This document shows positions 1 to 8,500 of a DNA stretch of 64,000 bases, piece after piece (the first letter of the stretch is position 1; each line of letters starts with the position of its first letter). The position numbers and the translations under genes were made by a program. The notes under the pieces are model-generated. The model was not told the origin of the DNA. It saw nothing but the letters and a program-made list of their open reading frames with translations, and made no database searches. Source of the stretch: Nostoc linckia NIES-25 (GTDB lineage Bacteria > Cyanobacteriota > Cyanobacteriia > Cyanobacteriales > Nostocaceae); assembly GCF_002368035.1 (NCBI RefSeq), contig NZ_AP018222.1:434001-498000 (forward strand), given 5' to 3'.

Positions 1-1635
1 CCTGGTGTTTATATCGAAGAATTTGACCGAGGGAGCCGACCGATTGAAGGTGTTAGCACAGCAGTTGCCGGATTTGTAGGTTTTACAGAAGCTATTCGAG
101 ATGATGCTGAGCTATTTAAGCCGATGTTGGTGACCAATTGGACGCAATATCTCAATTATTTTGCTCGTCCTAATTCTGATGGTTTCACCGATTTTAATGC
201 CTACTTACCCTTTGCAGTTTATGGCTACTTCATGAATGGTGGCGGTCGCTGCTGGGTAACAAGCATCGGTACTGAATTACCAGGCGCACCCAAACCCGCA
301 ACTCCAGAACCGGCTAATCTACGAATCAACTCTCGTGGCAATCGTCCAGCCTTACGCGTTACTTTGCGCCCCGAACAAGCAGCAGGCGGATTAGTAAATA
401 TTATAATTACTGACGGTTCTCCTCGTGCTTTACCTGAAGGTACTGAAGGAGAAGCTCCTCCAAATACCGGAGAATACTTCACCGTCCAAATTCGTCGGGG
501 AGATGAAGTTTTAGAGCAATACGAAAACTTGACCATGAACCGCGAACCAGGTCAGGTTGCGACTTATGCGTTGGCGGCTTTGAGAAATTCTATGTATGTC
601 ACCGTAGAAGACTTGACTCAAAGCGGACAGCCTTTAACTCGCCGTCCGGTTAACGGTCAGTACGAACTAGCACCGCCAATTGTTGCTGCCACACCGGACA
701 GATTTTCACGAGATTTAGAAGGGGTAAGGGACGATCGCACCGGGGTACGCGGTATTTTTGAAATTGATGAAATCACAATGCTGGCTTGCCCTGACTTGAT
801 GCGGGCTTATCAAGAGCAAGTGCTGAATTTGGATCAAGTCCACGGCATCATGGAACTGATGATTAGCATGTGCGAAGGTTCCGCCAGTGGCGATATTCCC
901 AATCCACCCAACCGCATGGTTGTACTTGATACACCACCCGATGCTGTGAAACCGCAACAAGCGGTGGATTGGTTGAATAGATTTAACCGTCGTTCGATGT
1001 TTGGAGCGTTGTACTATCCTTGGATCAAAGTTCCAAATCCACGCGATCGCGGCAATCCCATTTTAGTACCTCCTTGCGGTCACGTGATGGGTGTTTGGGC
1101 ACGCACCGACGAAACCAGAGGAGTTTACAAAGCACCTGCAAATGAAGTACCCAGAGGTGTAATTGGTCTGGGTTACGATACCAACTTCCGCGAACAGGAA
1201 CTATTGAACCCCCTTGGTATCAACTGCATTCGCAGCTTCCCAAATCGGGGTATCCGCATCTGGGGTGCGCGTACTTTAGTCGAACCAGATAAAACAGAGT
1301 GGCGTTATATCAGCGTCCGGCGATTGATTAGTTACCTAGAAAAATCAATTGAACTTGGCACACAATGGGTAGTTTTTGAACCCAACGACCAAGATTTATG
1401 GGCGCGTGTCCGACGTACCGTCAGCAACTTTTTAGAACGAATTTGGCGTGAAGGTGCTTTATTTGGCGATTCACCAGAACAAGCATTTTATGTGAAATGC
1501 GATGCCGAACTAAATCCCCCAGAAACCATAATTTTAGGTCGTTTGTATGTCGAAATCGGAGTTTGCCCCGTCAGACCAGCAGAGTTTGTCATCTTCCGCA
1601 TCAGTCAATGGAATGCACTTGACGAGCAGCAATAA
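1..1635 (+). CDS. Contractile tail sheath protein (5' end outside window)
   Basis: The reading frame is open from base 1, and the first residues visible (PGVYIEEF) are the typical N-terminal motif of phage-type tail sheath proteins, so the true start is only a little upstream. At least 544 residues are present, normal for the family. An insertion-type domain lies around residues 90-190 and a conserved C-terminal polymerisation domain ends in RISQWNALDEQQ. Sheath subunits form the contracting outer cylinder of phage tails and contractile injection systems. The following tube and assembly genes point to an injection system, as in the thylakoid-anchored particles known from Anabaena. There are no capsid or terminase genes in view, so a prophage is less likely. 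Confidence 0.9.
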   Translation, partial: PGVYIEEFDRGSRPIEGVSTAVAGFVGFTEAIRDDAELFKPMLVTNWTQYLNYFARPNSDGFTDFNAYLPFAVYGYFMNGGGRCWVTSIGTELPGAPKPATPEPANLRINSRGNRPALRVTLRPEQAAGGLVNIIITDGSPRALPEGTEGEAPPNTGEYFTVQIRRGDEVLEQYENLTMNREPGQVATYALAALRNSMYVTVEDLTQSGQPLTRRPVNGQYELAPPIVAATPDRFSRDLEGVRDDRTGVRGIFEIDEITMLACPDLMRAYQEQVLNLDQVHGIMELMISMCEGSASGDIPNPPNRMVVLDTPPDAVKPQQAVDWLNRFNRRSMFGALYYPWIKVPNPRDRGNPILVPPCGHVMGVWARTDETRGVYKAPANEVPRGVIGLGYDTNFREQELLNPLGINCIRSFPNRGIRIWGARTLVEPDKTEWRYISVRRLISYLEKSIELGTQWVVFEPNDQDLWARVRRTVSNFLERIWREGALFGDSPEQAFYVKCDAELNPPETIILGRLYVEIGVCPVRPAEFVIFRISQWNALDEQQ

Positions 1636-1639
1636 CTCA

Positions 1640-1700
1640 TTGGGCATAAGGCATTGACAAATGACAAATGACCAATGACCAATGACGAATAACTATTCAC
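1640..1700. repeat. Heptanucleotide tandem repeat (AATGACA/AATGACC)
   Basis: Four to five successive 7-base units of the form AATGACN lie between the sheath gene and the first tube gene. This is a second sequence class of the heptameric tandem repeats found throughout the window. A good ribosome binding site (AGGAGAT) follows it before the next ATG. Confidence 0.7.
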
Positions 1701-1718
1701 TTATTTAGGAGATGAAAT

Positions 1719-2195
1719 ATGCCTGGGGAATATGTAGTCGCGTCTGTGTTCTATTTTGAAGCAGACGGCATCACTGAAAAATTCGTTCAATCAGTCACCG
1801 GATTGGGTGCAAAAAATAATGCCACCAAAGGCGTTAGAGGCTCAAGTAAAAATGGTAAGACATTACGCCAAAATCTCCCCGGACAGGCAGAGTTTAATAA
1901 TGTCACAATTACCATGAATTACAATGGTGACGAAAGTCTACACAAATGGTTTTTAGCCTGTAGCGAAGATGGAAAACCTCGTCAATGGGATGAAAATCGT
2001 AAAGCAATTTCAGTTGTTGGTTATACCCAAGATAAGAAAACTGAAGTTATCCGTTATAACCTAAAAGCTTGCTTCCCTGAATCTTATACAGGCCCAGAAT
2101 TTGATGTGACAAAAAATGACCCGGCAACAGAGAAAATTGAAGTATCTATTGAGGGTTATGAAATCATCGCCCAACAAAAAGAAGTCAGAGCATAA
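1719..2195 (+). CDS. Contractile injection system inner tube protein 1
   Basis: This 158-residue protein has the length and pattern of the T4 gp19/phage tail tube family: an N-terminal strand with FYFEADG, a middle ending in HKWF, and a C-terminal strand set closing with IEVSIEGYEII. Hcp-like tube proteins stack as hexameric rings inside the sheath. It is preceded by AGGAGATGAAAT, a strong ribosome binding site. The gene lies 83 bases behind the sheath gene and is followed by a paralogue of nearly identical length, the two-tube-gene arrangement common in extracellular-type injection systems. Which copy forms the main tube and which the baseplate-proximal ring cannot be decided here. Confidence 0.85.
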   Translation: MPGEYVVASVFYFEADGITEKFVQSVTGLGAKNNATKGVRGSSKNGKTLRQNLPGQAEFNNVTITMNYNGDESLHKWFLACSEDGKPRQWDENRKAISVVGYTQDKKTEVIRYNLKACFPESYTGPEFDVTKNDPATEKIEVSIEGYEIIAQQKEVRA

Positions 2196-2206
2196 AAGTG
2201 ACTGGG

Positions 2207-2306
2207 GACTGGGGATTGGGGACTGATGGGGTGATGGGGTGATGGGGTGAAATTTTCTCCCGACCTCCCTATCTCCCCATCTCCTCATCTCCTCAGTCCC
2301 CATTCT
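2207..2306. repeat. Inverted heptamer repeat between the two tube genes
   Basis: GGGGACT/GGGGATT and GGGGTGAT units are followed, about 40 bases later, by their complement (CTCCCCAT, CTCCTCAT, CAGTCCCC). The two halves can fold into a long G/C hairpin. It separates tube 1 from tube 2 and could stabilise or terminate the upstream message. Confidence 0.65.
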
Positions 2307-2324
2307 CTCTTAGAATAAAAAACA

Positions 2325-2798
2325 ATGGCTGCTATACCAGAAATTCTGACAAACTATCGTTTCTTTTTAAGATTAGACATAGGTCAAAATGATAGCGATG
2401 GCTATTTTTTGGAATGCCAAGGCTTTAAAAGAACCCAGGAAGTAATTGAAATTTGTGAAGTCACTTCTCAAAAATGGGGGACTGCTTCAAAAGGTAAAGC
2501 AGTCAGAACAAAACTTCCTGGTAATGCGAAAAATGGCAATATTACTTTGCGTAAAGGTTTGAATGCTTCCAAAGATTTATGGAAGTGGTTTGAAGATGTT
2601 GAAGACGGTAAATGGGCCCAAAAACGTGAGTTTATTTCTTTATCTATTTACGATCAGGCATCTAACAAAGAAGCTAGATTTGAATTAGCTGGTGCTTGGC
2701 CTACCAGTTACAAAATTGCCGATCTCAACGCTAACAGCCATGAAATAGAAATTGAAGAATTGGAGATTGCTTTTGAAGAATTTCAACGCACGCAATAA
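2325..2798 (+). CDS. Contractile injection system inner tube protein 2
   Basis: This 157-residue paralogue of the preceding tube protein shares the order of motifs: an N-terminal strand (RFFLRLDIG), a short GN-x-ITLRKGL strand, a DLWKWFEDV helix matching HKWF, and an acidic C-terminal strand (IEIEELEIAFEEF). It belongs to the gp19/Hcp-like tail tube family. Differences from copy 1 are spread over the whole length, so the duplication is old and the two have probably specialised, for example as tube and as tube initiator on the baseplate. The start ATG follows a purine-poor stretch with no clear ribosome binding site. Confidence 0.83.
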   Translation: MAAIPEILTNYRFFLRLDIGQNDSDGYFLECQGFKRTQEVIEICEVTSQKWGTASKGKAVRTKLPGNAKNGNITLRKGLNASKDLWKWFEDVEDGKWAQKREFISLSIYDQASNKEARFELAGAWPTSYKIADLNANSHEIEIEELEIAFEEFQRTQ

Positions 2799-2802
2799 AT
2801 CG

Positions 2803-2905
2803 GAGGGGAAAAGGGAAAAGGTGAAAGGTTAAAGGGAAAATGAAGATTCTTCCCTTTCCCCTGGTTGGTGAGCTTGTCGAACCATACCCCTTCCCCTTTA
2901 CCCCA
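2803..2905. repeat. GGGAAAAGG-type repeat with embedded small dispersed repeat
   Basis: A purine array (GGGGAAAAGGG) is followed by its pyrimidine complement, making a hairpin. In the pyrimidine arm lies an imperfect palindrome reading GGTTGGTGAGCTTGTCGAAC then CATACC. The same insert occurs in an equivalent array near 6245-6275. This looks like a small dispersed repeat carried inside a tandem-repeat hairpin. Confidence 0.65.
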
Positions 2906-2940
2906 TTCAAAGCGAGAAGTCTAATTAATTTAGGATAAAT

Positions 2941-3288
2941 ATGTTTCCCACAGAGTTTGAATTTACACTGCCTAAAGGGTATCTAGACTCTGAAGGCAAC
3001 CTCCACCGCAAGGGTGTAATGCGATTATCAACAGCAATAGATGAGATTGCACCTTTGCGCGACCCAAGGGTAAAAGCTAATCCAGTTTATGCCACAATTA
3101 TTATCCTGTCCCGCGTGATTACCCACTTGGGTGCTTTAACTGATATTAGCCCTGCAATAGTAGAAAACTTTTTTGCCCAGGATTTAAATTATCTTCAAGA
3201 TTTTTATCGTCGAATTAATGGCTTGGAAGGCGAAACTTCTTCAGCAGAAGATGTAGTCAATTCTCCTGAGCCAATGCTTCAGAATTGA
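2941..3288 (+). CDS. Tail-assembly-chaperone-like protein, copy 1
   Basis: The protein has 115 residues. Residues 1-90 match the next gene closely (EFTLP, G..HR.GVMRL.TA.DEI, V..NP.Y....L.RVI..LG, YL..FY.RIN). The pattern resembles small phage tail-assembly proteins of the gp41/TAC type, which guard tube or tape-measure subunits before assembly. That assignment is by pattern and position, not by search. It lacks the CPHC motif of its neighbour. The ATG directly follows TAGGATAAAT, giving a weak ribosome binding site. Confidence 0.6.
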   Translation: MFPTEFEFTLPKGYLDSEGNLHRKGVMRLSTAIDEIAPLRDPRVKANPVYATIIILSRVITHLGALTDISPAIVENFFAQDLNYLQDFYRRINGLEGETSSAEDVVNSPEPMLQN

Positions 3289-3545
3289 GAGATTGGGGAT
3301 TGGGGACTGGGGACTAGGAAATAGGATTACAAATAGTATGTTTTTAAGGTGTTGCTGATTAAGAATATGAATTTTTATCGCGCAAAGATGGAAATAATAA
3401 GAGTTAAACAAGTAAAATTTCAGAATTTCATATTTGGATTCAATAACCCCTTTTTCAATCCCCAGTCACTCATCCCTAATCCCTAATCCCTAATCCCCAG
3501 TCCCCAGTCCCCAGTCCCTAATCCCCAATCCCCAATCCCCAGTAA
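3288..3545. repeat. Two-armed heptamer repeat (GGGGATT / AATCCCC)
   Basis: The left arm at about 3290-3318 has GGGGATT/GGGGACT units. The right arm at about 3460-3542 has ten or more CCCTAAT/CCCCAGT/CCCCAAT units. They are complementary and about 140 bases apart. The right arm ends only six bases before the ATG of the next gene, where a ribosome binding site would be expected. The loop contains AT-rich sequence with no convincing gene. Confidence 0.75.
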
Positions 3546-3547
3546 CT

Positions 3548-3931
3548 ATGCCCCGTAAAAAGGATAATCTCTGCACTGAATTTACTTTCACTCTTCCTAG
3601 AGGGTTGAGTGATGGTGAAAACCGAGTACATCGTCAAGGAGTGATGCGTTTAGCCACTGCTAAAGATGAAATTTTGGTGCAAAAAGAACGCAAAGTTCAA
3701 GAAAATCCAGCTTATGGGGTCTTGGTAATGCTTGCACGCGTTATCGTTCGCTTGGGTAGTCTCAACTCTGTTAGCCCGGAATTACTTGAAGGACTGCTCG
3801 TACATGATATTGCCTATCTGCGAGAATTTTATAATCGAATTAACCAGCAAGGTAATGCACATATTCCGACACAATGTCCACACTGCAATACTGAATTTTC
3901 AGTGGAGCTAGAACTGGCGGGGGAGTCATAA
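3548..3931 (+). CDS. Tail-assembly-chaperone-like protein, copy 2, with CxxC motif
   Basis: This 127-residue paralogue of the preceding small gene adds a C-terminal tail with CPHC (near residues 112-115), half of a zinc-ribbon-like pair. By pattern it is a small phage tail assembly protein. No Shine-Dalgarno sequence is visible because a heptamer repeat reaches to within six bases of the ATG. The 3' end runs through a G-rich stretch (GCGGGGGAG) into the stop TAA. A second open frame, shifted by -1, continues from the same place and encodes the DUF6760-like protein, an arrangement reminiscent of the programmed frameshift in phage tail chaperone genes. Confidence 0.65.
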   Translation: MPRKKDNLCTEFTFTLPRGLSDGENRVHRQGVMRLATAKDEILVQKERKVQENPAYGVLVMLARVIVRLGSLNSVSPELLEGLLVHDIAYLREFYNRINQQGNAHIPTQCPHCNTEFSVELELAGES

Positions 3932-4077
3932 GCTACCCCTCTGATAATTTATATGAGGAGGTAGCTTTTATTGCTTATCATTTTCATTGGTCACAAGATG
4001 ATATTTTAAATTTAGAACATACTACCCGTCAGCGTTGGGTAGCGGAAATCAATAAAATTAACCAAAAATTAATATGA
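3928..4077 (+). CDS. DUF6760-like small injection-system protein without a canonical start codon
   Basis: The frame open from 3892 to the TGA at 4075-4077 encodes a tail with YPSDNLYEEVAF, AYHFHWSQDDIL and RQRWVAEINKIN. I recognise this as the small DUF6760 protein that accompanies extracellular-type contractile injection genes. There is no ATG, GTG or TTG in the open part. The nearest in-frame candidates are ATA at 3928 (overlapping the upstream TAA) or ATT at 3892. GTC at 3925 is one base away from GTG. A -1 frameshift from the upstream gene on the five-G run at 3919-3923 would also reach it. The stop overlaps the next ATG (ATGA), which supports real translation. Confidence 0.65.
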   Translation: MSYPSDNLYEEVAFIAYHFHWSQDDILNLEHTTRQRWVAEINKINQKLI

Positions 4078-6167
4078 AAGTAAAAGTTAGCTATTCACCA
4101 ACTCTAAGTGAAATCAATGAAGTTGACCTTACCATAGACACTACAACGAGGGGAGAATGGATAGTAGGCCGTTCTCCTACTTCTGATTTAGTCTTGGACA
4201 GTCCTGATGTCAGTCGGCAACATGGTAAGTTCTTTGTCAAAGGTGGTACTTATTACTTCAGCGATCTTGGCAGTAGAAATGGCTCAATAGTTAATGGTAA
4301 ACAAGCTGAAAAAGAGCGACCATATCTTTTGAATGATGGAGACGTGATCCGAATTGCAGATTACGTTTTAATTATGGAAGCAGTCGCTCCTTTGTCTGAG
4401 CAGTTACCAGAAACTGTCTTCAGAATTATAGATCCTTCTCTGTTTTCTCGATCGCGATCGCCTGAAAATCCCAGCACTCCCAATGTTGTTAGTCCACCCC
4501 CAGAGGTAATCAGCGAAGTTTCAACGCCAATTACTAAGGAAGTAGAAACACCAGAAATTAATGCTGTTTCCCCAGAAATTAGCGAAATTTCAGAAGTTGC
4601 TTCTACTCAAACTGATGATGATATCCGAGTTATTGAAATCACTAGCGCGGAAAATATAGTTCAGCCACCAGAAGCTGTCAGCGAAGTTCCACACGATGTC
4701 CGTAATGATATTGTCGATTTGCGTACATTAATTGTCGAAGAAGTTATCCTAGATGTTGAGGAAATAGAAGTTCCAGAAGCCAGCCAAGCTTACTCTGATG
4801 ACGCAATAGCCACACCTCAAGATGTTATCGAGGCTCCTGAGGAGGAAATTACACCTGCGGAAACTACGCACGATGAAGTTACAGATTTTGAGGCAGCGCT
4901 GGCAGCAGAAGCTACTTTTGTACAACGGCGTGAAATAGAAAACGCCATTCCCCAAGCTAATGAGGAACGCGATGCAGAGTTGGAAGCAGCACTAGAAGCA
5001 GAAGTCACCTTCGTACAGCCACGCGATCTTACTGAGGGTGCAATTTTCCAAACTACTGAAGATCGCGATGCAGAATTTGAAGCCGCACTAGAGGCAGAAG
5101 TCACTTTCGTGCAGCCGCGTGACATATTCAACCGAGTATCCCAAAATGCTGTTCCCGAAGCGACTCAAGAAGAAGTAGTAAACTTGGATACGCCAATCGC
5201 TACAGAAAACATCGCAGATGTTGATGAAGTTGCGAGCGATGTTATCCCAGAAACTAGCGAAGTTCGTGAAGATGTAGACATTCAACATCAGGACACATCC
5301 AGCCAAGTTATAGAGGAAACTAGTGAAGAGTTAGTAAATTTAGACACACAAATTTACTCAGGAGACTTCACAAATGTCGATCGAGTAGAAACTGATGAAA
5401 TAGTCAGCGAAGTTCCTGAAAGCTCGCCAATTCACTCAGAAGACTTGGCAGATGTGGAGCGAGTAGAAACTGATGAAACAGTCAGCGAAGTTCCTGAAAG
5501 CTTGAGGGCATCTGATGATAATGTTCCAGAAGTTTTCAGTAATCAATACGTTGATTTGACTGATACAAGTACAGAAGAAGTCAATGTAAATGAAGTTTCT
5601 AGTTCAGACGAGATTCAATCTTTGGAATTAGTAGAAAACGAAACTCCTGAAATCATCAGCCAAACTGTTGAAGAAGTTTCTCAAGCAGAAGCAATTGAAT
5701 CTGAGGAAATTTCATCTGAAGTAGAAGCAATTGAATATGAGGAAATTTCAGAAGAGATTGTAAGTGAGCCTGCAAAAGCGATCGCTCAAAGAAACATAGT
5801 ACTAATTGCTCACGAAAGCAAGAAATTGGAACTTGCTGAATTGGTTGCTCAGCATCAGGAATTTTTCTCCCAAAGCTATACAATTACCTGGCCATCTGTT
5901 AGCGAAGTTTTACATCAACAAGCAGGTATAACTATTAGTCAACAAACCCCCGCGCCAACTTCTGGAGGCTTTCAAACAATTGCTTCATTGGTTGGGTCGG
6001 GAGAAATTTTAGCGGTGATTTTCTTGAGAGATTTGTTACAACCTCAGCCTGGTCAAGCAAATGAAGAAGCACTGCTGAGATTATGCACTATTAATCAAGT
6101 TTTACTGGCAACTAATGTACCAACCGCAGAAGCGATCATGCATTATCTCAAACAGGTAGTAAATTAG
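4074..6167 (+). CDS. FHA domain protein with acidic linker and methylglyoxal-synthase-like C-terminus
   Basis: The protein has 697 residues. Residues 1-100 are a forkhead-associated domain with its phosphothreonine-binding signatures (GRS 32-34, SRQH 47-50, SRNG 67-70). Residues 130-570 are acidic, Glu/Val/Thr-rich and built of related repeats (EAALEAEVTFVQPRD occurs twice, plus a variant), probably disordered. Residues 574-697 have the pattern of methylglyoxal synthase: LIAHESKK, a GG-x-Q-x-I turn at 631-636, FLRD ending at Asp653, and LLATNVPTAEAI. The catalytic Asp of the GGDQQ loop is Phe here, so enzymatic activity is doubtful. Start and preceding stop overlap (ATGA). Next to a kinase gene, it is a plausible phosphorylation reader. 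Confidence 0.8.
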   Translation: MKVKVSYSPTLSEINEVDLTIDTTTRGEWIVGRSPTSDLVLDSPDVSRQHGKFFVKGGTYYFSDLGSRNGSIVNGKQAEKERPYLLNDGDVIRIADYVLIMEAVAPLSEQLPETVFRIIDPSLFSRSRSPENPSTPNVVSPPPEVISEVSTPITKEVETPEINAVSPEISEISEVASTQTDDDIRVIEITSAENIVQPPEAVSEVPHDVRNDIVDLRTLIVEEVILDVEEIEVPEASQAYSDDAIATPQDVIEAPEEEITPAETTHDEVTDFEAALAAEATFVQRREIENAIPQANEERDAELEAALEAEVTFVQPRDLTEGAIFQTTEDRDAEFEAALEAEVTFVQPRDIFNRVSQNAVPEATQEEVVNLDTPIATENIADVDEVASDVIPETSEVREDVDIQHQDTSSQVIEETSEELVNLDTQIYSGDFTNVDRVETDEIVSEVPESSPIHSEDLADVERVETDETVSEVPESLRASDDNVPEVFSNQYVDLTDTSTEEVNVNEVSSSDEIQSLELVENETPEIISQTVEEVSQAEAIESEEISSEVEAIEYEEISEEIVSEPAKAIAQRNIVLIAHESKKLELAELVAQHQEFFSQSYTITWPSVSEVLHQQAGITISQQTPAPTSGGFQTIASLVGSGEILAVIFLRDLLQPQPGQANEEALLRLCTINQVLLATNVPTAEAIMHYLKQVVN

Positions 6168-6171
6168 CACT

Positions 6172-6292
6172 AAGTGGGGAGGGGGCAGGGGAAAAGGTTA
6201 AAGGTTAAAGGGAAAAGGAATAAATATAATCTTTCCCCTTTTCCCCGGTTGGTGAGCTTGTCGAACCATACCCCTTTCCCTTTCCCCATGCC
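6172..6292. repeat. GGGGAAAAGG hairpin with small dispersed repeat (second copy)
   Basis: A purine arm (AAAGGTTAAAGGGAAAAGG) and a pyrimidine arm surround a short AT-rich loop. The right arm contains the same GGTTGGTGAGCTTGTCGAAC-CATACC insert seen at about 2859-2888. It lies between the FHA and kinase genes. Confidence 0.65.
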
Positions 6293-6319
6293 TTATGCCC
6301 AATGCCCTGATGTAAAAAA

Positions 6320-8500
6320 ATGTTTGCCAACTTCAAAAGTTTATTGAGACAGCCGATTATTTTTTCAAGTGCGATCGCTACACTTTTACTAGTAGGTATT
6401 CAAAAACTTGGGGTTTTTGAACCTCTAGAAATGAGAGTCTACGACCAGATGATGCAATTACGCGCTGACCCTGGCCCAGACTCTCGTCTGTTGATTGTTG
6501 CTTTAACTGAACAAGATCTTCAAAAATGGACTTGGCCGCTGTCTGGTGAACTTTTAGATCGACTGTTAGGTAAACTTGAGGAATACGAACCGCGAGCCAT
6601 TGGTCTAGATATTTTTCGCGATTTACCGGTACAGCCTGGTCACGATAAACTACTACAACGCCTACAACAGAGCGATCTCATCATTCCCATCTGCAAACAT
6701 TCTGGTTTCAAAAATCCAGGAAATGCTCCTCCTAAAGGTGTTGAACCAGAACGAGTAGGATTTAGTGATGTTGTAGAAGATACTGATTCTACAATTCGCC
6801 GCAATTTATTATTAGTAAGTTCAGATGAATCTGACCCTTGTCAAAGTACATATTCCTTCAGTTTACAGCTAGCACTCAAATTTTTAGAAGTTGGTGGTAT
6901 TCAACCAGAATTTACCCCAAATAAGGAATTAAAATTACGAAATATTGTATTTAAACCCTTGCAAAGTAATGCTGGCGGGTATGAAAAAGCCGATACCAAC
7001 GGTTACCAAATCCTGCTTAATTACCGTTCTGGTCATCAAATTGCCCAGCAGGTAACAATTACAGACATACTTGAGAATAAAGTTAAACCAGATTTAGTTA
7101 AAGACCGTATCGTTTTAATTGGTTCAACAGCAAATAGTTTACTTGATATTTTTAATACGCCATTTGCTAGTGGTAAGTCAGATAATTCTGGCAAAATGGC
7201 AGGAATTGAAATTCATGCCCAGAGTGTTAGTCAAATTCTTAGTGTAGTTCTTAATCAACAGCCTCTATTTTGGTTTATCCCTGAGTGGGGTAAAGTTCTT
7301 TGGATATGGGGATGGACTGTAGTTGGTGGTTTATTAGTATGGCGAATTCAGCATCCTTTAGCTTTAGGATTGGCAGGAGCAACAGCCCTAGCAGTTTTAT
7401 TTGCAGGTAATTTTATAATTTTTACTCAAGCTGGATGGTTACCAGTAATACCTCCAATGTTGGGGTTAGTATTTACTGGCGGGAGTGTCCTTGCATATAC
7501 CGCTTATAAAACGAAAGAAGAACAAAAAGAAATTACACAAAGAGTTCAAGAACACCAACAATTAATTATTGAATTACAAGCACTTTTACGGCAACGCGGT
7601 GATGCTTCCAATGAAGCGCCAACAGTAATTGCTGATTCTATCGGGCAAGAAATTGCACTAGGCACGTTACTAAACAGCCGCTACAGAATTACTGAACGCT
7701 TGGGTTCTGGAGGATTTAGTAATACTTATTTAGCTGAGGATATCAAGCGCCCTGGTAATCCCCAGTGTGTAGTTAAACAATTACGACCTCCCCGCCAAGA
7801 TGCAGAATATTTAAATGTTGTCAGGCGCTTATTTGACGCTGAAGCCGAAATTTTAGAAACTTTAGGTAAGCATCCACAGATTCCCCAATTGTTAGCTTTT
7901 TTTGAAGAAAATCGTCAGTTTTCTTTAGTGCAAGAATTTGTCCGGGGGCACGCTATGGATAAAGAGTTAACTTCTGGTGCGCGACTCAAACAAACTGAAG
8001 TTGTGGACATACTAAAAGAAGTTTTACAAGTGCTTGTTTTTGTTCACAGCTATGGTGTAATTCATCGAGACATCAAACCTAGTAACTTAATTAGACGAGA
8101 ATCAGATCGGCACATTGTTTTAATTGACTTTGGCGCTGTTAAACAAATTCAGCCCCAACAACAAGAATATCAAACTATTTCAATTGGTACTCCAAGTTAT
8201 GCTCCTTCTGAGCAAATGAGTGGGTTACCAAAACTAAACAGCGATATCTATGCATTGGGAATTATGGGTATACAAGCTTTAACTGGAGTAGACCCAAGAG
8301 TATTTCGCAGAGATGCAAATACTGGTGAAATAATTATCCAAACTGAACCTGACGGTAATACAGACGTTTGGCAGAGTTGGCGCGACTTAGCTGAGGTTAC
8401 AAATGATTTATTTCTTATCTTAAATAAAATGGTACATTATGACTTTACTCAAAGATATCAGTCAGCAGCAGAAGTGTTAAAAATTATTGAAAGTTTATAA
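6320..8500 (+). CDS. CHASE2-domain Ser/Thr protein kinase
   Basis: The protein has 726 residues. An N-terminal membrane segment (about 14-28) is followed by an extracytoplasmic CHASE2 sensor domain (about 35-310; FEPLEMRVYDQ, LLIVALTEQDL, GLDIFRD, KDRIVLIGSTA). Three further membrane helices (about 318-400) and a short coiled coil precede a cytoplasmic Hanks-type kinase (about 452-720; GSGGFSNTY loop, VVKQL lysine, HRDIKPSN, DFGAVKQ, GTPSYAPSEQ). The family phosphorylates Ser/Thr in response to an external signal. It lies downstream of an FHA gene in an injection system locus, so threonine-phosphorylation control of the particle is an attractive inference, comparable to the PpkA/Fha pair of type VI secretion. 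Confidence 0.9.
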   Translation: MFANFKSLLRQPIIFSSAIATLLLVGIQKLGVFEPLEMRVYDQMMQLRADPGPDSRLLIVALTEQDLQKWTWPLSGELLDRLLGKLEEYEPRAIGLDIFRDLPVQPGHDKLLQRLQQSDLIIPICKHSGFKNPGNAPPKGVEPERVGFSDVVEDTDSTIRRNLLLVSSDESDPCQSTYSFSLQLALKFLEVGGIQPEFTPNKELKLRNIVFKPLQSNAGGYEKADTNGYQILLNYRSGHQIAQQVTITDILENKVKPDLVKDRIVLIGSTANSLLDIFNTPFASGKSDNSGKMAGIEIHAQSVSQILSVVLNQQPLFWFIPEWGKVLWIWGWTVVGGLLVWRIQHPLALGLAGATALAVLFAGNFIIFTQAGWLPVIPPMLGLVFTGGSVLAYTAYKTKEEQKEITQRVQEHQQLIIELQALLRQRGDASNEAPTVIADSIGQEIALGTLLNSRYRITERLGSGGFSNTYLAEDIKRPGNPQCVVKQLRPPRQDAEYLNVVRRLFDAEAEILETLGKHPQIPQLLAFFEENRQFSLVQEFVRGHAMDKELTSGARLKQTEVVDILKEVLQVLVFVHSYGVIHRDIKPSNLIRRESDRHIVLIDFGAVKQIQPQQQEYQTISIGTPSYAPSEQMSGLPKLNSDIYALGIMGIQALTGVDPRVFRRDANTGEIIIQTEPDGNTDVWQSWRDLAEVTNDLFLILNKMVHYDFTQRYQSAAEVLKIIESL

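Noticed and set aside
1..8500. Prophage
   Set aside because: Only tail sheath, tube and small assembly genes are seen; no capsid, portal, terminase, integrase or lysis genes, and the downstream genes are regulatory.
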